Below the pieces are notes generated by a model. That model ran no database searches and was not told the DNA's origin. It saw nothing but the letters and a program-made list of their open reading frames with translations. Of a DNA stretch of 64,000 bases, positions 54,519 to 64,000 are shown in pieces. How positions within the stretch are numbered: the first letter of the stretch is position 1; each line of letters starts with the position of its first letter. Source of the DNA: Nemophila menziesii (lineage: Eukaryota > Streptophyta > Magnoliopsida > Boraginales > Hydrophyllaceae); NCBI GenBank assembly GCA_029959085.1, contig JARWIR010000014.1, forward strand, positions 10,772,001-10,836,000, read 5' to 3'. A program made the translations under genes and the position numbers.

Positions 54519-57517
54519 CTCACCATTGTTGAGCATGTTATATTTTCCCCCAAAATTAAGATTACATTGCTCAAAATATACCACCTGATTGTGTTTATCT
54601 GTTGTATCAGAAATGTTGGTGTTCCTAGAATTGTTTAACAGTTTATGGTTGACCTTTTCACCATCATTTTCTCCTTCTAACCTTGAGCTTCTTCTTCAAA
54701 TTCTTCTAATTCGCTAATGCTCATTCTAGTAAAAGTGTGGCTAGTATGCTTGGTAGAAATAGGCCTATTGATGAACAACATGTTATTCTAGTTGTTATAC
54801 CTCCTTAAAATCATCAAATATGTGTAGTTCAATAAGCATAGTGTCGCATTTGTTCCTGAAATGACCTACAATTCCACATATGTAATAGACAATTCTAATA
54901 TTTACATATTGGAATGCTTTCCACACTGCTCCTTCTACTTGACCAATGAAACTGCCACACAGTAGTTGCCTATCAACCTTGAAATTCATCCTAAAGCTCA
55001 AAATCTTAATTTCTCTAGTAGACCTGGAACTAGAGAAATCCACTTCACACAAACCCCTGATAGAAAAGTTGAGTTCTTCAATGAGTTCCATAATATTTTG
55101 CATAAAAGCAAAGCCTTCCAACTAAAACAGGTGGTTGAGTGGTAGAAATCAACCTCATTAAATAACAGTTTGAAGTGATTTGGGAAATTTCTAAGGAAAA
55201 TATATGGCCTATACTTCCAAACATTGATGAAATCCTACTCATACGAAATAACAGTTTAAAGTGATTTGGGAAATTTCCTTTATCCTAACATAATGTTGAA
55301 TTGCACAACGTTTTATGACCTATTTCTTCAATGTATTGATATGATAAGTCTTTTTTGCTAATACTTTTGCAAGAATGACAAATTCCTCATTAGCGAAGGT
55401 GATGCCCGCCACTTTGACCCCTATATCTAATACATCAAGATTGAGATTGTTGATTGGCCCTTTAGACAATAGGAGAGAGTGGGTATTGAATGAGGTTATT
55501 GTTGAGAGACGATGGAGAGTGGATAGTGATAATAATTAAAGACAACTGAAAGATTTATTGAGTGTAGTTTGATGGAGTTTTAGTTGTGAGACAACCTCAT
55601 AAATAGTATTCAAAATTATCTCGAGAAAATGAAGATATAACTTGCTCTGGTTGGTTAGATAATGATATATAATGTCTTGGGAAATGGAAAAAGAAATTTC
55701 CAATAACACCAATGCCCTAAAAAATCAACAATGATCTTAAGAGAGTATGTAAGAGATTGTAATCACTTGATGAAATAGTCCACCATGTACCACTCCCCTT
55801 CAAATCCAATTGAGTTATATGATACACAAAGAATCTTTGCATGTTGCCTTTTTCTTTTCCCATGTTGCCTTTAGTCCAGTAATAGGATATGCTAGATATA
55901 ACAACATCCAATCAGATTCAGGGAGGAGAATTGTCTTAGAGCATAATAATAATATAATGAGGTCTCTATAACTATTCAAAGTATGAGTAGAAAAAGGGAC
56001 ACTCATAAAAATCCAAAAAGCCTCTTGGATAACACTCTTAATTTTCATCTCGAGCAACATAATGATTCTGGCTAATAGCCATATCCGGATATTTATTTGA
56101 CTGAAAATTAGCCAAGACCACAAGTATAATTAAGATGACAAACCCCACTCTTTTGAAGATAGAAACTAGAAGAAAACACTCTTCACACGTCTTTATGTTA
56201 GGGATTAAAAGAAAGATCAGTGCTAGTGGTAGTTGCACTGCACCATTCGCCAAACCAAAGCAGAAATTGGCTGAATAACCAAAAAGATCTCAAGAAAATC
56301 TTCAAAGATAAAGCTAGCATCCAGCCTATTAGGCAATAGGTGAAGAAAAACATAAACAAATCCTTTTCTTCGAGATGATCCATGATGGATTGCATTCCAA
56401 GACAAAAGAATCCTCCAGTAAAAAGAGAATCCCCCAATTTATTCAATGTTTTTGGACTGAATACATGAAGTTTAGCATTATAAGATTAAAGTGAAAGAAA
56501 AAGCTAGAAACAGTAACTGGGAAATCGCTTTAGTTCTTGATAAATGAAGTGTTACCACTAAATCCAAATCTATTCCAAGTCCAGCAGAAGCTCATACCAA
56601 AATTATTAGATAGATGTTTCACAAGATCCACATGAAACATGCTCAAATTTAATAGGATACGACGAGGAATGTTCATAACACAAGGACTAAATACAGTATG
56701 GAGATGTAAGGGAATGTCAAAGAATAATGGTAGGGAAAATATTGTCTAATAAGTTAAAAAATAAACTTGATAAACTCAGTGTATAAGTATCCATTTTCAA
56801 AATAAAGCCAAAGATCCAACACTTCATCATTAATATATATATATCTTTCCTCCATTAAGTGCTTTGATAATATTCTTACAATAACTTAATAACACATCAT
56901 GATTCTTACAAGAAACCAAACAATCTTTAGAAAAGACATTTACCCACAAGGACCATAACCATTTATCAGTTCAAAGCGATTGAGCTAATCTCCCACAAAA
57001 GAACGATACATCAAAGAGGCCAGTAGTACTTCCAAACCAACCTTTTAGCCTAGAATCATCAATAACATGCAAAGGCTTAGGGTAAAAAACTCTAATTTAG
57101 GGAAGTACTGAACATAAAGTTTCTGTCAGTATTCACTAGAGAGTTGAAATGGAGATTTATGCTATAAGGAATCAGAACGTGAAAAAGGGATTCTGAAATT
57201 CTTCTTCAATTTTCGGTGCTTGGTGTATTTAGGGTTTTGATTTCCCCAAATCGCCATCATTATATTGTATTATAAGAGCTATCAATAAAATAATGCTTCA
57301 AAGGGTCTTATTCTATACATTTTTTCAACCTTTTTTCTTCATTTACTGATTATATTATTACTATCATTCTTATATCTGTTTTTCATTCTCTATACTTTTG
57401 TCTCCCTAACACTCATTTACACCCCAAACAAACACATATAAGATCTCACTGATGGTGTGATGTTATGTTGTTTAAAGAAGTAGATATTCTATAAAATTTA
57501 CATTATTTGCAACTTTA
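54519..57517. other. Mostly unassigned region between gypsy nest and LINE-2
   Basis: AT-rich, about 3 kb. Apart from the LINE ORF1 relic at 54795-55121 I recognise nothing. Short minus-strand frames at 55717-56446 overlap one another and have no recognisable motif. It could be older, decayed repeats or the host sequence around the nest. Confidence 0.5.
54795..55121 (-). pseudogene. Relic of a LINE ORF1 (DUF4283/CCHC-type)
   Basis: Frame of 108 codons containing LSFRMNFKVDRQLLCGSF, AVWKAFQYVNIRIVYYICGI and VGHFRNKC. This is the pattern of plant LINE ORF1: a basic beta segment, then WxAFxYE and a zinc knuckle C-x2-C-x4-H-x4-C, here with the first Cys replaced by Tyr. No RT is found beside it. 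It differs from LINE-1 and LINE-2 in this window. Confidence 0.55.
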
Positions 57518-57532
57518 CATCATCAAGAACTT
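57518..57532 (+). repeat. LINE-2 target-site duplication, left
   Basis: CATCATCAAGAACTT recurs at 63474-63488; a T-run (57531-57542, the poly-A tail) follows. Confidence 0.92.
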
Positions 57533-57582
57533 TTTTTTTTTTAGTCGAAATTTCATAAATAAAAGTCACAAAAATTACATAG

Positions 57583-58689
57583 TCAGCCTACTCCTATAGC
57601 ATCAAAGTCATCTCTAAGCAAGTTGGCTAATTGGGGAGGTGGAGATATACTCCAAAGGCTAAACAACTTGCCTCTAAGCATTTGTTTAGCCACCCAATCT
57701 GCACTTCTATTGTTTTCTCTCCTAGTAAAGGAGATACATGTATTACTTCGAAGCGCACAAAAACGAATATTGTTTACTACAAGTTTAAAACAACTAAAAT
57801 TATTACATTCAGTTAAATTAACTTGATTAACAGCTACAAGACAATCATTCTCCACTTGAACTATCCCTCTAGGTTTCTTGTTTGCCATCTCACAAGCCTC
57901 CAGGATGCCCTGAGCTTCAGCTTCAAGTATTGAATGTGCTCTAATAATCTTAGCTTTACCTTCCAAAAATGTACCTGTAGAATCACGCAATATACACGCA
58001 ATAGCAGCCTTGTTAGTTTTACAATCAAACGAGGCATCACAGTTAATTTTTAATTTGCCTAAAGGGGGTGGTTTCCATTTATTGAAGTAAACAGAGCATC
58101 TACCCTTAGCTAAACTGCCTTCTCTATTATTCATGTGAGTATTAAAGCCATGAATATTATTTTCAACATATTTTCCATCCATTTCATTCTCAAACGAGTT
58201 TGAATAATTTAGAGCCTCAGAAGATTGCTCAGTTGCTGAGTTGTATTCATCATAGGCACTTAAAGCATTTTTAAACGTATTCATAGGGTCAAGGGGTTTT
58301 CCCTTAAATATATAGTCATTTCTAGTTTTCCAAATAAACCAAGCTATGAAAAAAGCTAAATCTCCCATTGTTTTTCCTTCATTCTTTTCTTCCTTACTTA
58401 GCCTCACAAATTGTATCCATTTTCTTACATTAGCTGTAGGCTCAGAGAGAGAATTAAAGCTCAGAGGGCTAGCAATCCACACAGCTCTAGCCCATGAGCA
58501 GTGAAAAAGTAAATGCTCAATGTTTTCATTTGCCTCTCCACAAATATTGCATAAGGGGCTTTTGATTGATTTTCTCAGATACCTATTTTCATTAGTTGCT
58601 AGCCCCTTGTTACAACATTTCCAGATGAAGTTTTTGATTTTAGGATAAGATTTAACCTGCCAAAGAAATTTCCAATCCTTCTCATCCAT
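57583..58689 (-). pseudogene. LINE-2 ORF2 C-terminal part: zinc domain and RNase H
   Basis: Starts in the zinc domain (WKFLWQVKSYPKIKNFIWK, CNICGEANENIEHLLFHC), then DLAFFIAWFIWKTRND and an RNase H of the plant type: LKINCDASFDCKTNKAAIAC, LEAEAQGILEACEMA, VENDCLVAVNQVN, RENNRSADWVAKQML. The catalytic Asp/Glu/Asp/Asp are visible. It is in a different frame from the RT; the ATG at 58689 is internal to the ancestral ORF. RNase H removes the RNA strand after first-strand synthesis. LINE-1 here lacks this domain. Confidence 0.9.
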
Positions 58690-60200
58690 CAGTAAAGAGG
58701 TCTCACCCTCTTTTTATTCTTTTTCTTTTCCAGTTCTATTTGAGCCTTCCATAGTGAAGTGTACATCTCCCTTACTGTGACTTCACCATTAATGGACTCA
58801 GTCCAATATGGTGTATCTATACAGTAGTAAAGGGGTATGTTAATTTCACTAATGGTTGCTGCAATGTCTTCTGGAAATAGAGATTTAACAAGGGACATAT
58901 TCCATTCCTTTTTATTTGGTGAAAAAAGTTCATTCACCTTTTCAACCTTACACTGATCAGGTCTAGTAAATTTGTTTATCTTAGGTATCCAAGAATCCTT
59001 CCAAATATTGATCGACTTCCCATCACCCACAGTCCATTTTAATTTATTTTTGAAACAATTTCTACCTGTAACAATACTTCTCCATGCCCAAGAACAATTA
59101 TTGTTATCTGAGACATCTAAAAAGTTTGACTTAGGGAAGTATTTCCCTTTTAAAATTCTAAAAAGAAGAGAATCTTGATTACTGTATATTCTCCACGCAT
59201 TAGAAGCTAGTAAAGCTTCATTTTGTGTATGAAATTCTTTAAATCCCAATCCTCCATCTGTCTTATTTCTCATAAGTGTTTGCCACTTTACCCAGTGACA
59301 TCTAGATTCACCTTGGTTATTCCAATAAAAGTTTGAAATGAGTGAAGTAAGATGACTTGTTACCTTTTTAGGAATCAAGAAGACAGTCATAATATAGTTT
59401 GGTATAGCACCAATGATTGATTTAATCAGTATTTCCTTCCCACTTTTTGAGAGCATCTTAATCTCCCAACTGTCCATCTTTTTTATGACCATTTCCACAA
59501 GCCATTCAAGCGCTTTAACTTTAGATTTTCCCCAATTGGAGGGAATTCCTAAATATTTCCCTAAATCCTCAAGTTTATTCATCCTAAGAAGAGATGAATA
59601 TTTATTTCTGTCTTCAAGAGGTGTATTTTTACTAAAAAGAATACCACTCTTGTTAAGATTTATACACTGCCCTGATCCAAAAGAATACCAGATCAATATA
59701 TTAATAAAGATATCAATGTTATTTTCATCAGCTTCCATAAAGAAGAGGCTGTCATCAGCAAAGAGAATGTGAGTAATCATAGGAGCCCCTCTCGCAATTC
59801 TAATCCCTTTTAATAAATTCTTTTGAACATAGTGATCAATAATTGAAGTAAGAGCTTGTGTTACCAAGCAAAATAAATAAGGTGATAATGGATCACCTTG
59901 TCTAATCCCTTTCATAGGATTATTAATATCATGAAGTTTACCATTCAATTGAATTTTGTAAGTAACAGTAGTGATACAATTTTGTATCCACTTGATCCAT
60001 CTATTGTGAAATCCCATTTTATTAAGAAGATCTAATAAAAAATCTCATTCAATATTCTCATATGCCTTGCTCATATCAGCTTTGATTGCTAGGCTATATT
60101 TTTTTGAAGTTCTCTTATTTTTGAGATAATGTGTAACCTCTTGGGCTATTATAATATTTTCAAATATTGACCTGCCTGGAATAAAGGCAGTTTGAGTATT
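58689..60200 (-). pseudogene. LINE-2 ORF2 middle part: reverse transcriptase
   Basis: Main frame 58689-60017. Upstream to about 60200 the same frame carries LISNTQTAFIPGRSIFENII and ADMSKAYENIE before a TGA near 60042 where Trp is expected. It continues with IRQGDPLSPYLFCLVTQAL, the catalytic box FADDS (about 59752-59766), LGKYLGIPS, and WKDSWIPKINKF. Ends in a basic stretch at 58689 where the frame shifts into the zinc domain. Confidence 0.92.
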
Positions 60201-60210
60201 TGAAATTAAT

Positions 60211-63153
60211 TTAGTCAGCAAGGATCTTAGATATAACTTTATAAATGAAGTTTGCGCAGCTGATAGGCCTGAAAGATGTAATAAATTCTGGATTAGTACA
60301 CTTAGGAATTAATGCAACAATAGTACCATTAATCTCTTCAAGAGATGAATTATTCATAATAAAATCTGAAACCAATCTTATAAGATCAATTTTAATTTCC
60401 TTCCAAAATTTCTTGAAAAAGAACCCACTGAACCCATCTGGTCCAGGGGATTTGTGACTCCCTAAGGACCAGACTGCTTCTTTGAGTTCTTTTTCATTAA
60501 CTGGTTTTATCAAATCCTCATTCATCTCATTTGTTACCACTTTTTTGACACATTGTATTATTGGGTCATAATTTCTAGGCCCAACTGAGGTAAAAATATT
60601 GTTATAATAAGAAGTTACCTCCTCAGCAATTTCTTGTTCACACTCAATCCAGTTACCATTCAATTTCTTTAGTCTCAAGATTTTATTTCTAACTCTTTTG
60701 ACTTTAGTAATCGCATGGTAATACTTAGTATTTTTATCACCGAGTTTGAGCCAAGTTTTTTTTGATCTAATAGCCCAATAAAGTTCCTCCTTTTTCCAAT
60801 GTAATTCAAGATTAGAATTTAGTTTTTCAAAAACCCTCTCATTATCAGTTGAGTAAGGAGCATTGAAAATCTCCTCTAATTTTTCGAGGGTTTTTGAAAT
60901 TAACTTTCTATTATTCAACATTCTTTTTCTAGCCCACAAAGATACACATTTCTGTATACTTTTGATCTTAAAATTGAACCTTTGAATTCCTCTCATGAAA
61001 TCAAAGTTTTTATCCTTCCACTTACTTATAATCAACTCACAACAAGATTTATCAAAGAGCCAACCTTTTTCGAGAATAAATCTCTTATTTTTCTGGTTTG
61101 TTGCTTGAATTCCAAAGTTGAGCAGTAATGGAGTATGGTCAGAACCAGTTGGTGGCAATAAAGAGCACCAAGAGTTGGGAAAAGAGTTGAACCAAACTTT
61201 ATTCACTAAAATCCTGTCAAGAATTTGTTTAATCAAAAGATTGCCATTTCTCTTGTTGGACCAAGAGAAATTACATCCTTTTAATTGTAATTCTATCAAT
61301 TCATTAGAGTTTATAAAGTTATTAAAGAGTTCCATACTCCTTCTCTTAGTACCATCAATATTGCCTCCTAACTTTTCTGAGGGAAATCTAATGAGGTTGA
61401 AGTCCCCAAGTATACACCAACAATTCTGAGAATTGTTTAATAATGAAATTTCATTAAGAAAAATCATTTTTAATCCATCATCTGTAGGACCATAAACAAA
61501 AGAAATATAGATTAGTCCAGCTATTGGGTGAATATAAGAACAATGGACTAAATTCTTGGAAGAATTTATATGTGTATACAGGTTCAAATTTCTAACAAAG
61601 ACAGCTAACCCACCAGCAATACCCACAGGATCAATAACAGTAGCTAGAGTCATGTTCAGTTTGGAGCTAATAGTCTCAAGAATATCAGATTTATTCTTAG
61701 TCTCAGAAAGAAATAGTACCTGAATGTTGTGAGCTTTAACCATATTAGTTAAGCTCAGCTCTGTCAAGGCTGTGCCAATGCCTTGACAGTTCCAAGCAAG
61801 AATCATTGAAATTTTTTGGGGTTGATTTGGGTCAACCCCGCAAACCACTTCAAGATTATCAAGACAAATAGCTTCTTCCCATTTTTCTTCTCCATCTTCC
61901 TCCTCATTGAATTTATCCAGCTCCATATCCTCTGCCATCTCATTATCTTCACTCTCAGCTTTTGTATTATCATCCTCACCTTCAGTAAGAGTTGCAGGGA
62001 CTAAAGAAGCTAGCTCATCCTCAGAGGGTAACCCTAAGTCCTTCCTGACTTGTTTAGTTCTCTCCAAAGAGCCAAATAAAATATTTTTACCCGAGTTAGA
62101 TGTGATTGAAGGGTCAAATTTCACATTTGGGCTGATTATAGATAATGGGCCTTTCTCAGTTAATGGGCTTGTGTTGTTCTGGCCACAAAGTTTGTTATAC
62201 TCCTCTTCAGATAAAGGCCTAACCTCAGAAGATGTTTTAATTCCTTTCAGAATTTTGTTTCCCAAGTTAACAGTTGGAAGGGCCAACATGTTTTGTACTA
62301 TATTACCCACTTCTTCAGTTTTAACCATAGCACTGTTCTTATCAGTCTTATTCTTTCTTTTCAAAGGGCGCTTAGTACGCTTATTCTGAGATTTCTTACT
62401 TTGATTATCTTGTTTAGTAGCAGAGAAAACAAAAGCTTGGTTCCCTCTTTCACTGTCAATAAATCTAACCCAGTTTCCAAGCTTAGTAGTAAGTTTATCT
62501 GAATTATCACAATACCTTTCTTCATGAGATAAAATACCACAGATAAAACAGAAGTCAAATAATTTTTCAAACTTAAAAGCAACCCAAACAGAGTGACTGT
62601 CTCTCAATTTGAACATACAGCCAGCTTTCAAAGGTTTGTTAATGTTCCAAGTAATTCTAGCTTTAACAGTAGAATTAGCTTTATAATTCTCAGGATCTGG
62701 AAGGGCCAAATCAATCACTTTACCTAATAATGATGCAATTTTCCTAACATTCCTTTCCTTAATAAACAAGGGAGGTATTCCTTCAAATCTAACCCAAAGA
62801 GCTGTTTCCTCAAGAAGATTAGGGTTAGCAGTACATTCATCAAACTTCTGAACAAGAATATGAAACCCAAATACATGATATGGGCGATTTTTCCAAACAA
62901 TTTCAAGATCTTCAGCTTTTTCAAACTGAATAACACAAAGGTTTTTACCTCTTTTATCAATAGTAATCCTACCTTTTACACCCCAATGTTGTATAATAAT
63001 ACGTTTAAGGTAGTTGAGATTAATATTACCAGTAGCAATAATGCGTAAGAATAATTTAGGCTCTTCAAACTGAGCATAGACAGCGTCCTTGTCAGGTGAA
63101 AGTGATAATGAATCATCAAAGTCTTCCGTCTCTTCACCCTTAAATGCTGCCAT
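60211..63153 (-). pseudogene. LINE-2 ORF1-like domain fused to endonuclease and RT start
   Basis: One uninterrupted frame of about 980 codons. The ATG at 63153 (MAAFKGEETEDF) is chosen over a GTG upstream. The N-terminal 200 residues are DUF4283-like (LFLRIIATGNINLNYLKR, WVRFEGIPPLFIKERNVRKI). A zinc knuckle lies at about 202-215 (CFICGILSHEERYC). A Lys-rich and then acidic linker follows, then from about 450 an APE-type endonuclease (MILAWNCQGIG, FLSETKNKSDI, CILGDFNLIRF, GSDHTPLLL) and the start of RT (SHKSPGPDGFSGFFFKKFW, SFRPISCANFIYKVIS). The frame ends at 60211 by frameshift. ORF1 and ORF2 are usually separate in L1 elements, as in LINE-1 here. Confidence 0.9.
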
Positions 63154-63473
63154 AAATGCTAGATAGGTTAGACCCACAAGCTAGAAGACAAAGGTGAAGG
63201 AGAAGTTAATGAAGCACGAGATAGAGATTCGTAGAAATCTGATTCGAGCAATAGAAATAAAAAGAATATCAATCCTCATAAGAACCCTAATAAAATTAGG
63301 GTTTGAAGCGTTAATAAGATTCGTGAAAAAGAGAGAGATGGTAGATCGAGATAAGGTTGGGTTGAGATAAGATTTAAGAGACGGAGGAGGTAAGGGTTTT
63401 GTGGTGGTTGAAGGTGTTTCTCGATCTAGATCGGGTTTCGGTGGTCATCTCGGGACTCGTGTCTGGTAGACAT

Positions 63474-63488
63474 CATCATCAAGAACTT
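63474..63488 (+). repeat. LINE-2 target-site duplication, right
   Basis: Identical to 57518-57532. Confidence 0.92.
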
Positions 63489-64000
63489 GCAAGACTATGA
63501 TCTTTATATTTATAAATGCTTATGTTGAAGCTTAATTTTTTAGAAAATCCATAGTGATGAACCTTGAATCTACTAAACAAATCGAAATAAATAGTTTCAT
63601 GCAACCTAAAAAAAATTCTATTGTTAGAAGTTATCCACCTAAAATAATAACTTCTATTTTGATGGTACCCTGCCATTAATCAATCTAGAAAAAATATTTT
63701 GAATTAAGATATATGTTCAATTCAAAATTGTTGATAATCACTCCTAATATTTATATCCCAAAGTGTCAATTTTATATTTTGCTTATGTGAGTATCTACCT
63801 TTCCATAGAACACAAAAAAATCACATATCTGTAATTTTAAACAAACATGTTATCTTGAGCTTCACATTACTTTAAATATTGTTCGGTTTCTTATTATGTT
63901 GTATCACGTCATCCTCATTTGGTCGCATGTTAAGTTCCCTCTGAAATTTAACTCTACAAGTTCTTTAGTTACAAATGGTGACTGGACTGCTTTTCTCAAA
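63489..64000. other. Unassigned AT-rich sequence at right edge
   Basis: No ORF with recognisable motifs, LTR or repeat shared with the rest of the window. It continues the sequence left of LINE-2. Confidence 0.5.

Larger units (their letters stand above)
57533..63473 (-). mobile_element. LINE-2: L1-type non-LTR retrotransposon with RNase H
   Basis: About 5.9 kb on the minus strand with poly-A tail at left and a 15-bp TSD. It has a 5' leader of about 320 bp, then an ORF1-like domain, endonuclease, RT, zinc domain and C-terminal RNase H. It appears full length. Three reading frames reflect at least three lesions (near 60211, 60040, 58690). It is outside the gypsy nest. Confidence 0.93.

Noticed and set aside
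55717..56446. Cluster of hydrophobic minus-strand ORFs that might be exons of a host gene
   Set aside because: Frames overlap in conflict, no conserved motif or convincing splice structure is visible, and codon use looks random.
56200..57200. Possible decayed coding region on the minus strand
   Set aside because: Some stretches translate without stops for 40-60 codons, but I could not tie them to any family.
1..64000. CRISPR array, bacterial operon, integrated pararetrovirus, tRNA or rRNA genes
   Set aside because: No regularly spaced repeats, no prokaryotic gene order, no movement or coat protein motifs, and no cloverleaf gene recognised; tRNA-like matches are only primer sites.

Overview
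This is repeat-rich nuclear DNA of a higher plant, most likely a eudicot (AT-rich, with Athila-type Ty3/gypsy, Sirevirus and other Ty1/copia elements, and L1-type LINEs with DUF4283-like ORF1). No intact host gene, tRNA or rRNA was recognised. Nearly the whole window is a nest of retrotransposons inserted into one another, several placed exactly by target-site duplications (TSDs). The species cannot be told from the sequence.

Layout. 1-2186: 3' half of a + strand copia element, sitting in a gypsy LTR (2187-3403, -). 3404-6431 and 17665-18678: internal region of minus-strand gypsy element A (gag remnant, no pol). It is split by plus-strand element E1 (6437-17659, TSD GGCAC), which has three LTRs. 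18679-20286: an LTR shared by A and the next element, B. 20287-32298: B internal region (ORF3, integrase, RNase H), split by a Sirevirus (24735-31605, TSD CATTA). 32299-33270 plus 48912-49472: LTR of minus-strand element D, split by element C (33271-48911, TSD GAAGA). C carries the best gag-pro-pol and is itself split by LINE-1 (35027-40297, 17-bp TSD). 49473-54256: D internal region. 54257-54518: inverted LTR fragment. 54519-57517: mostly unassigned, with a LINE ORF1 relic. 57533-63473: LINE-2 (15-bp TSD). 63489-64000: unassigned.

The gypsy elements share a tRNA-Asp-like primer site and a third ORF (ORF3) downstream of pol that matches my recollection of the plant transposon-protein domain family found in Athila-type elements. 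E1 and D both lack reverse transcriptase, RNase H and the integrase core but keep protease joined to the integrase C-terminus. They look like one non-autonomous family that must borrow pol from a C-like partner.

The most interesting material is non-coding and recurs in the same order in A, B, C, D and E1: (1) a 46-nt hairpin made from the first bases of every LTR; (2) an inverted repeat near the other LTR end; (3) two small hairpins at the end of pol; (4) a CpG-rich inverted-repeat cluster, in some copies followed by a TATA box and leader, ahead of ORF3; (5) a purine motif just before the ORF3 ATG, repeated three more times down to the true polypurine tract; (6) a GGGA-loop hairpin just after ORF3. 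Together these suggest a conserved module for separate ORF3 expression and multiple plus-strand priming. This is inference from reading by eye; alignments were not run.
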